Origin: Kitasatospora papulosa
GTDB taxonomy: Bacteria; Actinomycetota; Actinomycetes; Streptomycetales; Streptomycetaceae
Assembly: GCF_000717245.1 (NCBI RefSeq)
Contig: NZ_JNYQ01000004.1
Location: 310,001 to 374,000, forward strand
DNA: 64,000 nt
Direction: 5' to 3'
The notes under the pieces are model-generated. The model was not told the origin of the DNA and did no database searches. It saw only the letters and a list, made by a program, of their open reading frames with translations. The position numbers were made by a program, and so were the translations under genes. Below, in pieces: positions 49,907 through 58,264 of this stretch (within the stretch, counting starts at the first letter, position 1; each line of letters begins with the position of its first letter).

Positions 49907-50644
49907 TCAGATGCCGCAGCCGGAGGCGGACCAGAAGTGGTTCGGCCCCTGGTTCACGTGGATGTGGTCGCTGTGGCCGGCGTAACCCGGGCCGAGGATC
50001 CCGTTGAAGCCGTGGTTGCGGGCCTGCTTCGCGATGGTGCACAGCGAGTGGGGCCCGGAGCCGAGGTCGACGGCGTCGCCGTACAGATGGCGGCTGTTCG
50101 TCGCTCCGCCGACCGCCGCGTTGCAGGAGGTGGACCGGAAACCGCTGGTGACCCGGATCGACTGGTCACCGAGCGCGTGGCGCAGCGCCTCCAGCTTCCA
50201 CATGCTGCTCAGGGCGTTGGCCTTGGCCGTCCCCGCCGCGACCGCACCGCCCGCCCAGGTGCTGTTGCACGTGTTGAGTTCGGGATAGGTGAAGTGGACC
50301 GGGGTGCAGTCGTCGTCCTGGAGCGCGTAGAGCTTGGTGAACGTGGCCGGGCCGGCGACCCCGTCCGCGGTGAGGCCGTAGGCGGCCTGGAAGCGCTTGA
50401 CCGCGGCGGTGGTGGCCGGGCCGTAGGAGCCGTCGACGGCCAGGACGGAGTTGTATCCGGGATAGCCGGACACCCGGATCTGGAGCTGGGTGACGTCGGC
50501 TCCGGTGGCACCCGACGACAGGGTGCGGCTCCACGTGTAGCAGCCGTCGGCCTGCGCGGTGCCCGCGGTGACGACGGCCCCTCCGATCGCGAAAGCCATG
50601 GTCATGACAAGGCCGAGCAGCAGATGTGCGGTACGTCTGAGCAT
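49907..50644 (-). CDS. Secreted M15 D-Ala-D-Ala carboxypeptidase-like enzyme with peptidoglycan-binding domain
   Basis: A 245-residue exported protein. The signal peptide (LLLGLVMTMAFAIGGAVV, cleavage near GTAQA-DG) is followed by a peptidoglycan-binding repeat at residues about 45-105 (DVTQLQIRVSGYPG, YGPATTAAVKRFQAAYGLTADG). The M15 zinc peptidase domain follows, with ligands in SRHLYGDAVDLGSG (His, Asp) and HSDHIHVNQG (His). It resembles the Streptomyces albus G-type zinc DD-carboxypeptidase. It probably trims peptidoglycan peptides. Several Cys suggest disulfides. It is convergent with nrdS. Confidence 0.92.
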   Translation of the reverse strand: MLRRTAHLLLGLVMTMAFAIGGAVVTAGTAQADGCYTWSRTLSSGATGADVTQLQIRVSGYPGYNSVLAVDGSYGPATTAAVKRFQAAYGLTADGVAGPATFTKLYALQDDDCTPVHFTYPELNTCNSTWAGGAVAAGTAKANALSSMWKLEALRHALGDQSIRVTSGFRSTSCNAAVGGATNSRHLYGDAVDLGSGPHSLCTIAKQARNHGFNGILGPGYAGHSDHIHVNQGPNHFWSASGCGI

Positions 50645-50781
50645 GGGGGTCTCCCTGCGCGATGAGGTGGACGGGCGGGCTTCGGGGTGAGCCTGTCCCA
50701 GGAGTCGACGCGCGTCAACTACGCCCGGGAAAACGCTCCTTGGCCGACACTCACCGTTCACCGGGACACCGGCGCAGAGAA

Positions 50782-50820
50782 CAGGGAGGGGCCACGCCGT
50801 CGCGGCGGGGCCCCTCCCTG
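50782..50820 (-). terminator. Hairpin after the peptide deformylase gene
   Basis: 12-bp outer arms (50782-50793 with 50809-50820) plus a 5-bp inner stem, 8 bp after the def stop codon on the minus strand. Confidence 0.75.
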
Positions 50821-50828
50821 TACGGAGA

Positions 50829-51467
50829 TCAGGCGTTCGGGACGACCTCGTAGCGCGGGGTGCCCTCGGCCATCTGCTTCAGCGCGTCCTTGCGGTCCCG
50901 CTTCGAGAGCCGGTCGATGTACAGGTAGCCGTACAGGTGATCCGTCTCGTGCTGCAGGCAGCGCGCGAAGTAGCCGCTGCCCCGGACCTTCACCGGGTTG
51001 CCCTGGGCGTCCTGACCGCGCACGACCGCGTAGTCGGGCCGGGCCAGCGAGGCGTACGCCGTCGGCACGGAGAGGCAGCCCTCGTTGGAGTCGTCGAGGT
51101 TGCGCCGCTCCGGGGCGAGCTCCTCCAGCACCGGGTTGCAGATCGCGCCGACGTGCCGCACCCCGTCGTCGTCCGGGCAGTCGTAGACGAACACCTTGCG
51201 GTCCACGCCGATCTGGTTGGCGGCCAGGCCCACGCCCTCCGCAGTCCGCTGGCTGGCGAACATGTCGTCGATCAGCTGCGCGAGCTCGTCGCCGAACTCC
51301 GTGACGTCGCTGCACTCCTTGTGCAGGACCGGATTGCCGACCACCGTGATCGGGCGGGAGGTGCCGCGCTCCCGGTGCGCCGCCTCGCGCGCCTCGCAGT
51401 CCTCGGTGTCCACGAGGAATCCCTCGTCGTCGACACCGGTCCGCTCGTCCGTCTCCTGCTGCGACAT
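50829..51467 (-). CDS. def: Peptide deformylase
   Basis: A 212-residue metalloenzyme removing the N-formyl group from nascent proteins. All three motifs are intact: GVGLAANQIG near residue 78, EGCLSVPT near 129 (metal Cys) and QHETDHLYG near 172 (two metal His, catalytic Glu). An acidic N-terminal extension of about 38 residues precedes the catalytic core; the start at 51467 (MSQQETDERTG) is the best of the in-frame options. Streptomycetes have several def paralogues. Followed by a hairpin. Confidence 0.94.
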   Translation of the reverse strand: MSQQETDERTGVDDEGFLVDTEDCEAREAAHRERGTSRPITVVGNPVLHKECSDVTEFGDELAQLIDDMFASQRTAEGVGLAANQIGVDRKVFVYDCPDDDGVRHVGAICNPVLEELAPERRNLDDSNEGCLSVPTAYASLARPDYAVVRGQDAQGNPVKVRGSGYFARCLQHETDHLYGYLYIDRLSKRDRKDALKQMAEGTPRYEVVPNA

Positions 51468-51547
51468 GTCCGCCGTTCGCCTTCCTGCAACCCTGAGCCC
51501 GTGAGTACCCGCACCGAATCGGTGCCCGTACAGCCTACGGGCACCGC

Positions 51548-52540
51548 TCAGCAGACTTCTTCCAGATCCCGCCACTCACGGCTGTCCGGGCTGTCGGCCA
51601 CCCAGCCGTCCAGCAGACCGCGCACCAGCCCGGCGGGGGCCGCTATGCCGCACTCACGCTCCGGTACCCAAAGGTCACCGGCGGTGCGGTGGCCCAGCGG
51701 CCCGGGGTGTCCGGGCTCACTGTGGTCGTGCGGGTCCAGGTGCTCGCCGTCACCCTCGTCGCTCTCCATCCTGCTCTCCGAGCAGGCACGGCAGAGCAGC
51801 CGTACGGAGGACGACCAGTCCTCGGCGGCGAACCCGGCGTCCGAGGCGAGCTGCTCCAGCGCGTCACGGTCGGCCTCGGTGGCGGCCTCCAGGAGCACCA
51901 CCCAGGTGGGGACCGGAGAGGGCGCCCACAGCTCGATCTCGTCGAAGACCGGGTAGGACGGCCCTGCCGCCGTGACCCGCTCACCGTTCGGCACGCCGTC
52001 GTGCAGGACGACCTCGCCCCAGCGCCGCCCCGAGGACGGCAGCGGGATCGACAGCACCTCCATGCGCGCCGGATCGAGCCTGCGCCCCCAGACGACCTCG
52101 GCCTCGCCCTCGGGCGAGAGCCGCACGGCCGCGCTGCCCAGCTCCATGCCCGTGGGCTCGCTGTTGGCCGCCGCGTTGTACTGACCGCTGCCCGGCACCT
52201 TCAGCCCGTAGGCCTGCCAGGCCCGGCGCGCCAGCGGCCAGTCCTGCAGCGCGGTGGCGGCGATCCCGACGTTCCACCAGTCCGGCGCCCCGGACTCCCG
52301 GTCGAGCAGGGCGACGGCGCGCAGACCCGCGGCCCTCGCCTGTTCCCAGTCGTGCCGGAACTTGTGCAGCAGGGCCAGATTGAACCAGGACTCCGAGAGC
52401 CAGGGCTCCAGGTCCGCCGCGCGCGTCAGCAGTGCCCCCGCGTCCTCGTACCGGCCGTCGCCGATCAGCGTGAACGCGCGGTCCGTGGCCTGCCGCCAAG
52501 AGGCGGACGGCCGATGCCGTACCTTCCCGAAGATCCTCAC
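51548..52540 (-). CDS. Tetratricopeptide-repeat protein
   Basis: A 330-residue soluble protein. The first 120 residues contain TPR-like helices (ATDRAFTLIGDGRYEDAGALLTRAADLEP and WFNLALLHKFRHDWEQARAAGLRAVALLD), suggesting a protein-interaction role. The C-terminal part is an alpha/beta domain with LLCRACSESRMESDEG, possibly a metal site with others, and a His/Asp-rich stretch (HLDPHDHSEPGHPG). GTG 52540 (MRIFGKVRHRP) was chosen; a GTG at 52564 is an alternative. Function unknown. It lies between deformylase and the HD proteins on the same strand. Confidence 0.75.
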   Translation of the reverse strand: MRIFGKVRHRPSASWRQATDRAFTLIGDGRYEDAGALLTRAADLEPWLSESWFNLALLHKFRHDWEQARAAGLRAVALLDRESGAPDWWNVGIAATALQDWPLARRAWQAYGLKVPGSGQYNAAANSEPTGMELGSAAVRLSPEGEAEVVWGRRLDPARMEVLSIPLPSSGRRWGEVVLHDGVPNGERVTAAGPSYPVFDEIELWAPSPVPTWVVLLEAATEADRDALEQLASDAGFAAEDWSSSVRLLCRACSESRMESDEGDGEHLDPHDHSEPGHPGPLGHRTAGDLWVPERECGIAAPAGLVRGLLDGWVADSPDSREWRDLEEVC

Positions 52541-52631
52541 GATTCCCGCCTGTCCCGACTGGACACCCTCGTTTTCCGCTCTCCTTCGCATCCAACCATG
52601 CCCGGCCGGACGCTCGCTCATTACCCATGGG

Positions 52632-53882
52632 TTACCCCGTACCGGCCCGGGTGAGACCGCCCCGCGCCAGGACTCTGGCCAGCGCCTCCACCACCTGCGG
52701 CTGGTAGTCGTGGCCGGTGCCGAGCCTGAGCTGCTCCAGCGCCCTCAGGGACCCCTTGACGCCTTCCCCGCACAGGTCGTCGTACGCGTTGACCGCGCGG
52801 ACGATCCGGGCGGAGGTCTGCTGGTCCCGGTACGGATCGGCCTGCTGCTCCACCACCGCGGCGACCGCGGGATCCACACCGGTCAGACGGACCACCGCCC
52901 CGCCCAGCAGGGCGATCCGGCGCTGCTCGGCGGCGGGCAGGGCCGTCGTCGCTCCGTCCGCCACCGGGTCGACCAGGGACAGCTGGCCGATGTCGTGCAT
53001 CAGCGCCGCGTACTCGAGCACGGTCAGCTCGGGGCCGGGAAGCCCCAGCTCCCGCCCGACGGCCGTCGCCAGGTCCGCCACCCGCCGGGCGTGCCCGTGC
53101 GGGGTGTAACCCGCGATCTCCGTGGAGCGGGCCAGCGAGGCGATGGTCTGCCGGTACGTGGTGCGGACGGCGGCGTACCGGCGGAACGAGACCTGGGTGA
53201 GCAGCAGGGGCACGCACAGGACGGGCAGGGCCCACAGCCCCACGACGGCCACCCCGAGCGCCATCACGGCGCCGGTCGCGCCGACCGCCGGGCCGATGCC
53301 GCTCAGCGCCCGGAGCTCGTCACGCAGCCGCGGCCCGAACGGGCGGGACGTGCCCGCGGTCGCGGCCGCGAGGACGACGTCGCAGAGGGAGGTGAGAACC
53401 AGCAGCACGAGGAGGAAGAGCGCGAAGTAGGGCCCTTCCCCGAACCAGCGTTCCGACCGGCCCGAATGGTGCAGCGGCTGGAAGCAGAGGGCGGCGAAGG
53501 CCACGGCCAGCACACGGCGGGCCGCCTGGTCGGCGCCGGGGCCACTGCCACGCGCCACGTGGGGCACGGAGGCGAGCAGCTGCGCGGCGACGACGACGGT
53601 GACGACCTGGAGGACCCCGTGCGCCGTGTCCTGTCCGCCGCTGCGCCCCAGCAGGGCGTACGCGAGGGCTCCGGCCGCCCCCAGCGGCGCGGGCTCGCGC
53701 TCTCCCGGCAGGGCGCCCCAGCGGGCCAGCTCGCCGACGGTGACCAGGACCCCGAAGGCGAGGGCGTGGCCGGGCTCCACGACGCCGTTCCACAGGGTGT
53801 GCGCGAGCGCGACGACCGCGAGGACCAGGGCGGCGCCGCGGATCGCGAGGACCGCCGGGGACGGGTGGACCGGGCGGGTCAC
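52632..53882 (-). CDS. Membrane protein with degenerate HD (HD-GYP-like) domain
   Basis: A 416-residue protein with about seven to eight N-terminal membrane helices (AVLAIRGAALVLAVVALAHTL, FALFLLVLLVLTSLCDVVLAA and others) and a cytosolic HD domain from about residue 245. HGHARRVADLATAVG and AALMHDIGQLSLVDPV show the first His and HD pair, but the GYP motif of c-di-GMP phosphodiesterases is missing, so it is probably weak or inactive as an HD-GYP enzyme. The GTG start overlaps the stop of the intact HD-GYP gene (GTGA), so they are translationally coupled and probably form a complex. Confidence 0.85.
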   Translation of the reverse strand: MTRPVHPSPAVLAIRGAALVLAVVALAHTLWNGVVEPGHALAFGVLVTVGELARWGALPGEREPAPLGAAGALAYALLGRSGGQDTAHGVLQVVTVVVAAQLLASVPHVARGSGPGADQAARRVLAVAFAALCFQPLHHSGRSERWFGEGPYFALFLLVLLVLTSLCDVVLAAATAGTSRPFGPRLRDELRALSGIGPAVGATGAVMALGVAVVGLWALPVLCVPLLLTQVSFRRYAAVRTTYRQTIASLARSTEIAGYTPHGHARRVADLATAVGRELGLPGPELTVLEYAALMHDIGQLSLVDPVADGATTALPAAEQRRIALLGGAVVRLTGVDPAVAAVVEQQADPYRDQQTSARIVRAVNAYDDLCGEGVKGSLRALEQLRLGTGHDYQPQVVEALARVLARGGLTRAGTG

Positions 53883-55267
53883 CGCGGTCGTCCCGGCCGG
53901 TCCGCGGGCCCCGAGGCGGGCGGCCGTACGTCCGCCCGCTGCCGTGGAAGTCCCGTCCGTCCCTCGTCCGAGGTGACCGTGTTGGCCGCGGCGGACCAGC
54001 CGTGGCGGTCCAGGGCGCACGCCAGGGCCCGCACCATGCGCGGGTCGAACTGACTCCCGGCGCAGCGCCGCAACTCCTCGACGGCCGCGGGGACGGGCCG
54101 GCCGGGCCGGTAGGAACGCGTCGAGGTCATCGCGTCGAAGGCGTCCGCGACGGCGACGACCCGGGCGAACTCGGGGATGCGGTCACCGGCGAGACCGTAC
54201 GGGTACCCGCTGCCGTCCAGGCGCTCGTGGTGGTGCAGGATCGCGGCGCGCGCCTCGTCCAGGAAACCGATCCCCCGGACGATCTCGTGGCCGTACTCCG
54301 GATGCAGCTCGATGACACGGCGCTCCTCCGGGGTGAGCGGCCCGTCCTTGCGCAGGACGCGTGTCGGGACCCCCAGTTTGCCGACGTCGTGAAGGATGCC
54401 GGCGAAACGGAGGGCCTCCATCCGGCTCTCCTCCATGCCGAGTTCACGGGCGATGAGCTCGGAGGCGCGGCCCACCCGCTCGCTGTGTCCCCGGGTGTAC
54501 CCGTCCTTGATGTCGACCGCCTGGACCAGCGCCCTGATGGTGTTGCGGTGGGCGGCGTGCCGGCGGTGGTACTGCGCGAAGACCCAGCAGGAGATGTACA
54601 TCGGCAGCAGGACGACCAGCGCGGACAGCGGTCCGTAGGAACTGCGCCACAGGACGGCCATCATCAGCCCGGCGAGCGCGTGCACCAGGTGCGGTCCGAC
54701 GGAGCGGGACACCAGCCCGCGCCACGCGCGCCCGAGGGCCACGCGCTCCGCGGTGACGAGGATCGCGCCGTCGAGCGCGGCCAGCACGAGGCTGAACACG
54801 AGTGCCGTGCCACAGACCGGGACGAGGGCGTACGGAAAGTCCGGCAGGGTGCCCCCAGCGACGCCTCCGAGCGTGACGGGGCCGCCCAGGAACCCGTAGG
54901 TCCAGGAGGCGGCACCCGCGGTCAGGGCGAGCTGCGCGGCCCGCCAGATCCTGCGGGCCGCGGCGGGCGGCCGCTCCACACGGCCCACCAGCGCTCCGGG
55001 CACGGCGACGAGGACGGCCGCGGACGGCGGCAGCAGGAACGCCGCCGCGAGCAGCAGGGGGAAGAACGATCCGGCGCCGACCGGCACCGAGCCGCCGACG
55101 AGGCGGCAGCGGCCGGGGAGTTCACAGATCAGGTGGAGCGCCGCCAGCAGGCCGAGTGTGCCCCAGGGGGTGTGCGCCCCGGGGGAGAACGCGGGCAGGG
55201 CGCAGACCGCGGCGCACAGGGCCGCGCACAGGATGTGGGCGCGCGCCGCCCCCGATATGCCCCTCAC
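53879..55267 (-). CDS. Membrane-anchored HD-GYP phosphodiesterase
   Basis: A 462-residue protein. Residues 1-225 carry several membrane helices (ILCAALCAAVCALPAFS, FPLLLAAAFLLPPSAAVLVA, LSALVVLLPMYISCWVFAQY). The HD-GYP domain follows with all key residues: GHSERVGRASELIAREL, GILHDVGKLGVPTRVLRK near residue 292, ELHPEYGHEIV, ILHHHERLDGSGYPYGL (GYP) near 342 and VADAFDAMTSTRSYR. It should hydrolyse cyclic di-GMP, a master developmental signal in streptomycetes. The C-terminal 45 residues are disordered. It lies 142 bp downstream of rsrA with a palindromic terminator between. Confidence 0.92.
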   Translation of the reverse strand: MRGISGAARAHILCAALCAAVCALPAFSPGAHTPWGTLGLLAALHLICELPGRCRLVGGSVPVGAGSFFPLLLAAAFLLPPSAAVLVAVPGALVGRVERPPAAARRIWRAAQLALTAGAASWTYGFLGGPVTLGGVAGGTLPDFPYALVPVCGTALVFSLVLAALDGAILVTAERVALGRAWRGLVSRSVGPHLVHALAGLMMAVLWRSSYGPLSALVVLLPMYISCWVFAQYHRRHAAHRNTIRALVQAVDIKDGYTRGHSERVGRASELIARELGMEESRMEALRFAGILHDVGKLGVPTRVLRKDGPLTPEERRVIELHPEYGHEIVRGIGFLDEARAAILHHHERLDGSGYPYGLAGDRIPEFARVVAVADAFDAMTSTRSYRPGRPVPAAVEELRRCAGSQFDPRMVRALACALDRHGWSAAANTVTSDEGRTGLPRQRADVRPPASGPADRPGRPR

Positions 55268-55333
55268 CTTTACCGCCCGTCCCCCGCCTGGTCAATGGAG
55301 GCGCCAGGCTAGCGAGTTGGGCATCGGACAGGT

Positions 55334-55362
55334 CCCGAACGTGCTGGATTAGCACGTTCGGG
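55334..55362. terminator. Perfect hairpin between rsrA and the HD-GYP gene
   Basis: 12-bp arms (55334-55345 and 55351-55362) with a 5-base loop, 47 bp past the rsrA stop. The length and AT content also allow an operator for the HD-GYP gene. Confidence 0.6.
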
Positions 55363-55408
55363 TGAAGGGATCAGGGGGTGGGCGCTCAGCGCCGACGGTG
55401 GAGAACCG

Positions 55409-55729
55409 TCACTCGGCGGCGGCGGCCGGACGGTCGGCGCCGCCCATGGCGACGTCCTGCTCGGGCACGGCCTGCCCCGACCGGATCAGGTCGATCCGGC
55501 CCATCACCTTGGACCGCAGGTCGGCCGGGACGTCGTCCTGCCCGCAGCAGCGCTTGACCAGCTTCTTCACGGCCTGTTCGAGGCCGTACTTCTCCAGGCA
55601 CGGGGAGCACTCCTCGAAGTGCACCTCGAACTTGGTGCAGTCGCCCTCGGGCATCTCATGGTCGAGAAACTCGTAGAGATGATCGAGAACCTCTGAGCAA
55701 TCCGTCTCGTGCGGCTCTCCGCAGCTCAT
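55409..55729 (-). CDS. rsrA: Zinc-binding redox-sensing anti-sigma factor RsrA
   Basis: A 106-residue ZAS-family anti-sigma factor that holds SigR inactive until thiol oxidation. Cys11, His37, Cys41 and Cys44 (HFEECSPC) form the zinc/disulfide switch; the Cys3, Cys61 and Cys62 positions also recall S. coelicolor RsrA. Oxidation forms a disulfide between Cys11 and Cys41 or Cys44, and zinc is lost. The ATG at 55729 overlaps the sigR stop (ATGA), coupling their synthesis. Confidence 0.96.
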   Translation of the reverse strand: MSCGEPHETDCSEVLDHLYEFLDHEMPEGDCTKFEVHFEECSPCLEKYGLEQAVKKLVKRCCGQDDVPADLRSKVMGRIDLIRSGQAVPEQDVAMGGADRPAAAAE

Positions 55730-56382
55730 GAGGCCGAGCCTTTCGTTTCGTCCGACTCACCGGCTCCGGCCGGGACGAGCCCGCGCTCACGCGCGTAGTC
55801 CTCCAGCATGCCGCGCAGCTGGCGGCGCCCCCGGTGCAGCCGGGACATCACCGTACCGATGGGTGTCCCCATGATGTCCGCGATCTCCTTGTAGGCAAAG
55901 CCCTCCACATCGGCGAGATACACGGCGATGCGGAATTCCTCGGGGATCGACTGCAGCGCGGACTTGACGTCGGAGTCCGGCAGGTGGTCGAGCGCCTGGG
56001 ACTCCGCCGAGCGCAGACCGGTCGACATGTGCGACTCCGCACGTGCCAGCTGCCAGTCCTCGATCTCCTCGGCGGCACTCCGCTGGGGCTCACGCTGCTT
56101 CTTGCGGTACGAGTTGATGAAGGTGTTCGTGAGAATGCGGTACATCCACGCCTTGAGGTTCGTGCCCTCACGGAACTGGTGGAAGGACCCGTACGCCTTG
56201 GCGTACGTCTCCTGGACCAGGTCCTCGGCGTCCGCGGGATTGCGCGTCATGCGCAGCGCGGCCGAGTACATCTGGTCCAGATATCCGAGGGCGTCCCGCT
56301 CGAAGCGCGCGTTGCGCTCGGCGGTCGTCTCCTGCGCACGGCCGTCGTCGGTCCCTGTGTCGGTCCCAGTGACCGGACCCAC
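55726..56382 (-). CDS. sigR: ECF sigma factor SigR, thiol-oxidative stress
   Basis: A 218-residue ECF sigma factor. Region 2 is near residues 28-95 (RDALGYLDQMYSAALRMTRNPADAEDLVQETY, then TNLKAWMYRILTNTFINSYRKKQ), and region 4 ends with GFAYKEIADIMGTPIGTVMSRLHRGRRQL. The GTG at 56382 corresponds to the known SigR start (VGPVTGTD). The frame stays open upstream to ATG 56568 with GGAG eight bases before it, encoding a conserved 62-residue extension (MGSTICPSRSNTADLEW...), equivalent to the unstable long isoform known in S. coelicolor. A perfect sigma-R promoter precedes it. It overlaps rsrA by four bases. Confidence 0.95.
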   Translation of the reverse strand: MGPVTGTDTGTDDGRAQETTAERNARFERDALGYLDQMYSAALRMTRNPADAEDLVQETYAKAYGSFHQFREGTNLKAWMYRILTNTFINSYRKKQREPQRSAAEEIEDWQLARAESHMSTGLRSAESQALDHLPDSDVKSALQSIPEEFRIAVYLADVEGFAYKEIADIMGTPIGTVMSRLHRGRRQLRGMLEDYARERGLVPAGAGESDETKGSAS

Positions 56383-56634
56383 CTCCTCCAACGATGTCGC
56401 GGACCCGAAACCGGACCCGCTCGCCTCGGAGAATAGTCGACCTTGCTTCCGCGCGGGCTGTCGATCGGCTCCGCCCGGGGCGCGCGCCGGAGTGCTCCGT
56501 GCCGCGTGAAGCACCGTCCACTCCAGATCTGCGGTGTTCGAGCGGCTCGGGCAGATGGTCGAACCCATGCGACGGACTCCCTCTCCACGTACGACGGTCT
56601 GTACCGACATCGGCTGTGTGCCGACACCAGCCAC

Positions 56635-56660
56635 AACAGCCGCCCCGCACGGCGCATTCC
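56635..56660 (-). promoter_or_regulatory. SigR-dependent promoter (sigRp2) of sigR-rsrA
   Basis: On the minus strand GGAAT (56660-56656), 18-bp spacer, GTT (56637-56635), an exact match to the sigma-R consensus GGAAT-N18-GTT. It lies 67 bp upstream of the long-isoform ATG and gives positive autoregulation. Confidence 0.9.
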
Positions 56661-56703
56661 CGGTCCTCGCGCGGGCGCGGGGAGTGTGAGCGGGACTACG
56701 CCG

Positions 56704-57366
56704 TCAGGAGAGTCCGTCCAGCCATCCGGCGACCGCCCCCGTGAGCAGGTCCATCGCCTGATCCTGGGTCAGCGGCGCCTTCTTCGCTACGGCGAAGCCA
56801 TGATCGGCGTACGGCACCTCGACGAGTCCGTGCCCGCCGGAGGGGAACTCGTCCGGCCGCCCGAACGGGTCGCGGCCGCCCTGCACCACGAGGGTGGGCA
56901 CACCCGCGCCGAGCAGTTCGTCCGCGCGGGACTTCTCCGGCTTGCCGGGAGGGTGCAGCGGGAAGCTCAGGGCGAGCACCGCACGGGCGCCGAGCTCCTC
57001 CGCCGTACGGCAGGCCACCCTGGCCCCCGCGCTGCGGCCCCCGGCGACGACGGGAAGCCCCGGGCCGGTCAGCGCCGGCCACAGCCCCCGCCAGCCGGTG
57101 TCCAGGGTCCTGGGCGCGGGCGCCAGCTTCTTCCCGGCCACCCGCCACGGCTGCTCCACCAGGGCCACGGTCACCCGGCGGGCCGGGAGCACGGCGGCCA
57201 GGGCCTGGAGGTCGCGCGCCTCGACGCCGCCGCCGGCGCCGTGGCCGACGGCGAGCACCAGCCGCGCGTCCTTCGCGGGGATCCAGGTGATCCTGGCCTC
57301 CCCGGCGTCCGTGGTGACGTCCTCGGTCTTCTTCGCTGTCCCCGGTGTACGGCTCACGGCGCCCAT
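56704..57366 (-). CDS. Small alpha/beta hydrolase (dienelactone-hydrolase-like)
   Basis: A 220-residue alpha/beta-fold hydrolase. The nucleophile elbow is GGRSAGARVACR near residue 109 (GxSxG with Ser); the acid is in VQGGRDPFGRPDE near 162 and the His in VPYADHGFAVAKK near 187. The oxyanion loop region GHGAGGGVEARDL precedes. It resembles the KANL3/Tex30-like short hydrolases; the substrate is unknown. It ends 44 bp upstream of the sigR promoter region and lies 9 bp downstream of the SRAP gene, so the two may form one transcript. Confidence 0.87.
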   Translation of the reverse strand: MGAVSRTPGTAKKTEDVTTDAGEARITWIPAKDARLVLAVGHGAGGGVEARDLQALAAVLPARRVTVALVEQPWRVAGKKLAPAPRTLDTGWRGLWPALTGPGLPVVAGGRSAGARVACRTAEELGARAVLALSFPLHPPGKPEKSRADELLGAGVPTLVVQGGRDPFGRPDEFPSGGHGLVEVPYADHGFAVAKKAPLTQDQAMDLLTGAVAGWLDGLS

Positions 57367-57375
57367 CCTGCCAAG

Positions 57376-58191
57376 TCAGAAGAGCGTGCCCACCTCCGGC
57401 GCGGCCAGCTCCTCCAGGAGTTCCGGGCCGTTGTTGCGGACGTTGCTGACGGCGGTGGCCACCGGGTAGGCCCGCATCAGCCCTCCGGGCGGCGGCTCCA
57501 GGAGCGCTTTCAGCTCGTCGACGTCGGTGCGCGAGGGGTCGAGCCAGGCGTCCCAGCGGTCCGGGGTCAGCATCAGCGGCATCCGCGGGTGGATGTCGGA
57601 GAGCGAGGCGGGCCCCTCGGCGGGGGCCACGGCGAGCGGGGAGGTCTCCGCCTCGGTGGTGATCACCGAGCACGTCACCCACCAGGCCTGCGGATGGTCG
57701 TCGGGCAGGGTCCGGTCGCGCCAGAACTCGTACAGGCCGGCCATCGCGAAGACGGAACCGTCGGCGGGGGTCACGAAGTACGGCTGCTTGCGCGGCCGCT
57801 TCCTCCTGCCCTTCTCCTCCAGCTGCCGCTCGTCGGCCCCGGTGACCCACTCGTAGTAGCCGTCCGCGGGCAGGATGCAGCGGCGCGACACGAAGGGCCT
57901 GCGGAAGGACGGCTTCTCGTGGACCGTCTCCGCCCGGGCGTTGATCATGCGGGCGCCGGCCTCGGGAGACTTGGACCAGGACGGCACGAGTCCCCATTTC
58001 AGTGCGCGGAGCTGGCGAACCGGCCGCCGGTCCTCCGCGTCCTTCACAGGACGGTCCAGCACCGCGTAGACCTCCTTGGTGGGCGCGACGTTCCAGTCGG
58101 GCTCCAGGGTCTCCGCGGGTTCCCACTTCTCCACGCCGAAGAGTCCGGTCAGGTCCTCGGGCCGCCGACTCGCTGCATACCGTCCGCACAT
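57376..58191 (-). CDS. SRAP-family (YedK/HMCES) abasic-site protein
   Basis: A 271-residue SOS-response-associated peptidase family protein, which forms a protective thiazolidine crosslink with abasic sites in single-stranded DNA. The catalytic Cys2 is at MCGRYAASRR, so the start at 58191 is certain. The conserved PTKEVYAVL, MINARAETVHEKPSFRRPF (with Asn and Glu) and RCILPADGYYEW near residue 110 follow, with a catalytic His in LSDIHPRMPLML near 210. No LexA box was seen upstream. It is divergent from the M50-type protease gene. Confidence 0.94.
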   Translation of the reverse strand: MCGRYAASRRPEDLTGLFGVEKWEPAETLEPDWNVAPTKEVYAVLDRPVKDAEDRRPVRQLRALKWGLVPSWSKSPEAGARMINARAETVHEKPSFRRPFVSRRCILPADGYYEWVTGADERQLEEKGRRKRPRKQPYFVTPADGSVFAMAGLYEFWRDRTLPDDHPQAWWVTCSVITTEAETSPLAVAPAEGPASLSDIHPRMPLMLTPDRWDAWLDPSRTDVDELKALLEPPPGGLMRAYPVATAVSNVRNNGPELLEELAAPEVGTLF

Positions 58192-58264
58192 GAATGCCAG
58201 ACTGCCACGACCGCCAGTCGAGTGGACGCCGATCCCTCGCGCACCCGAAGGAGCCGCCCGCACC

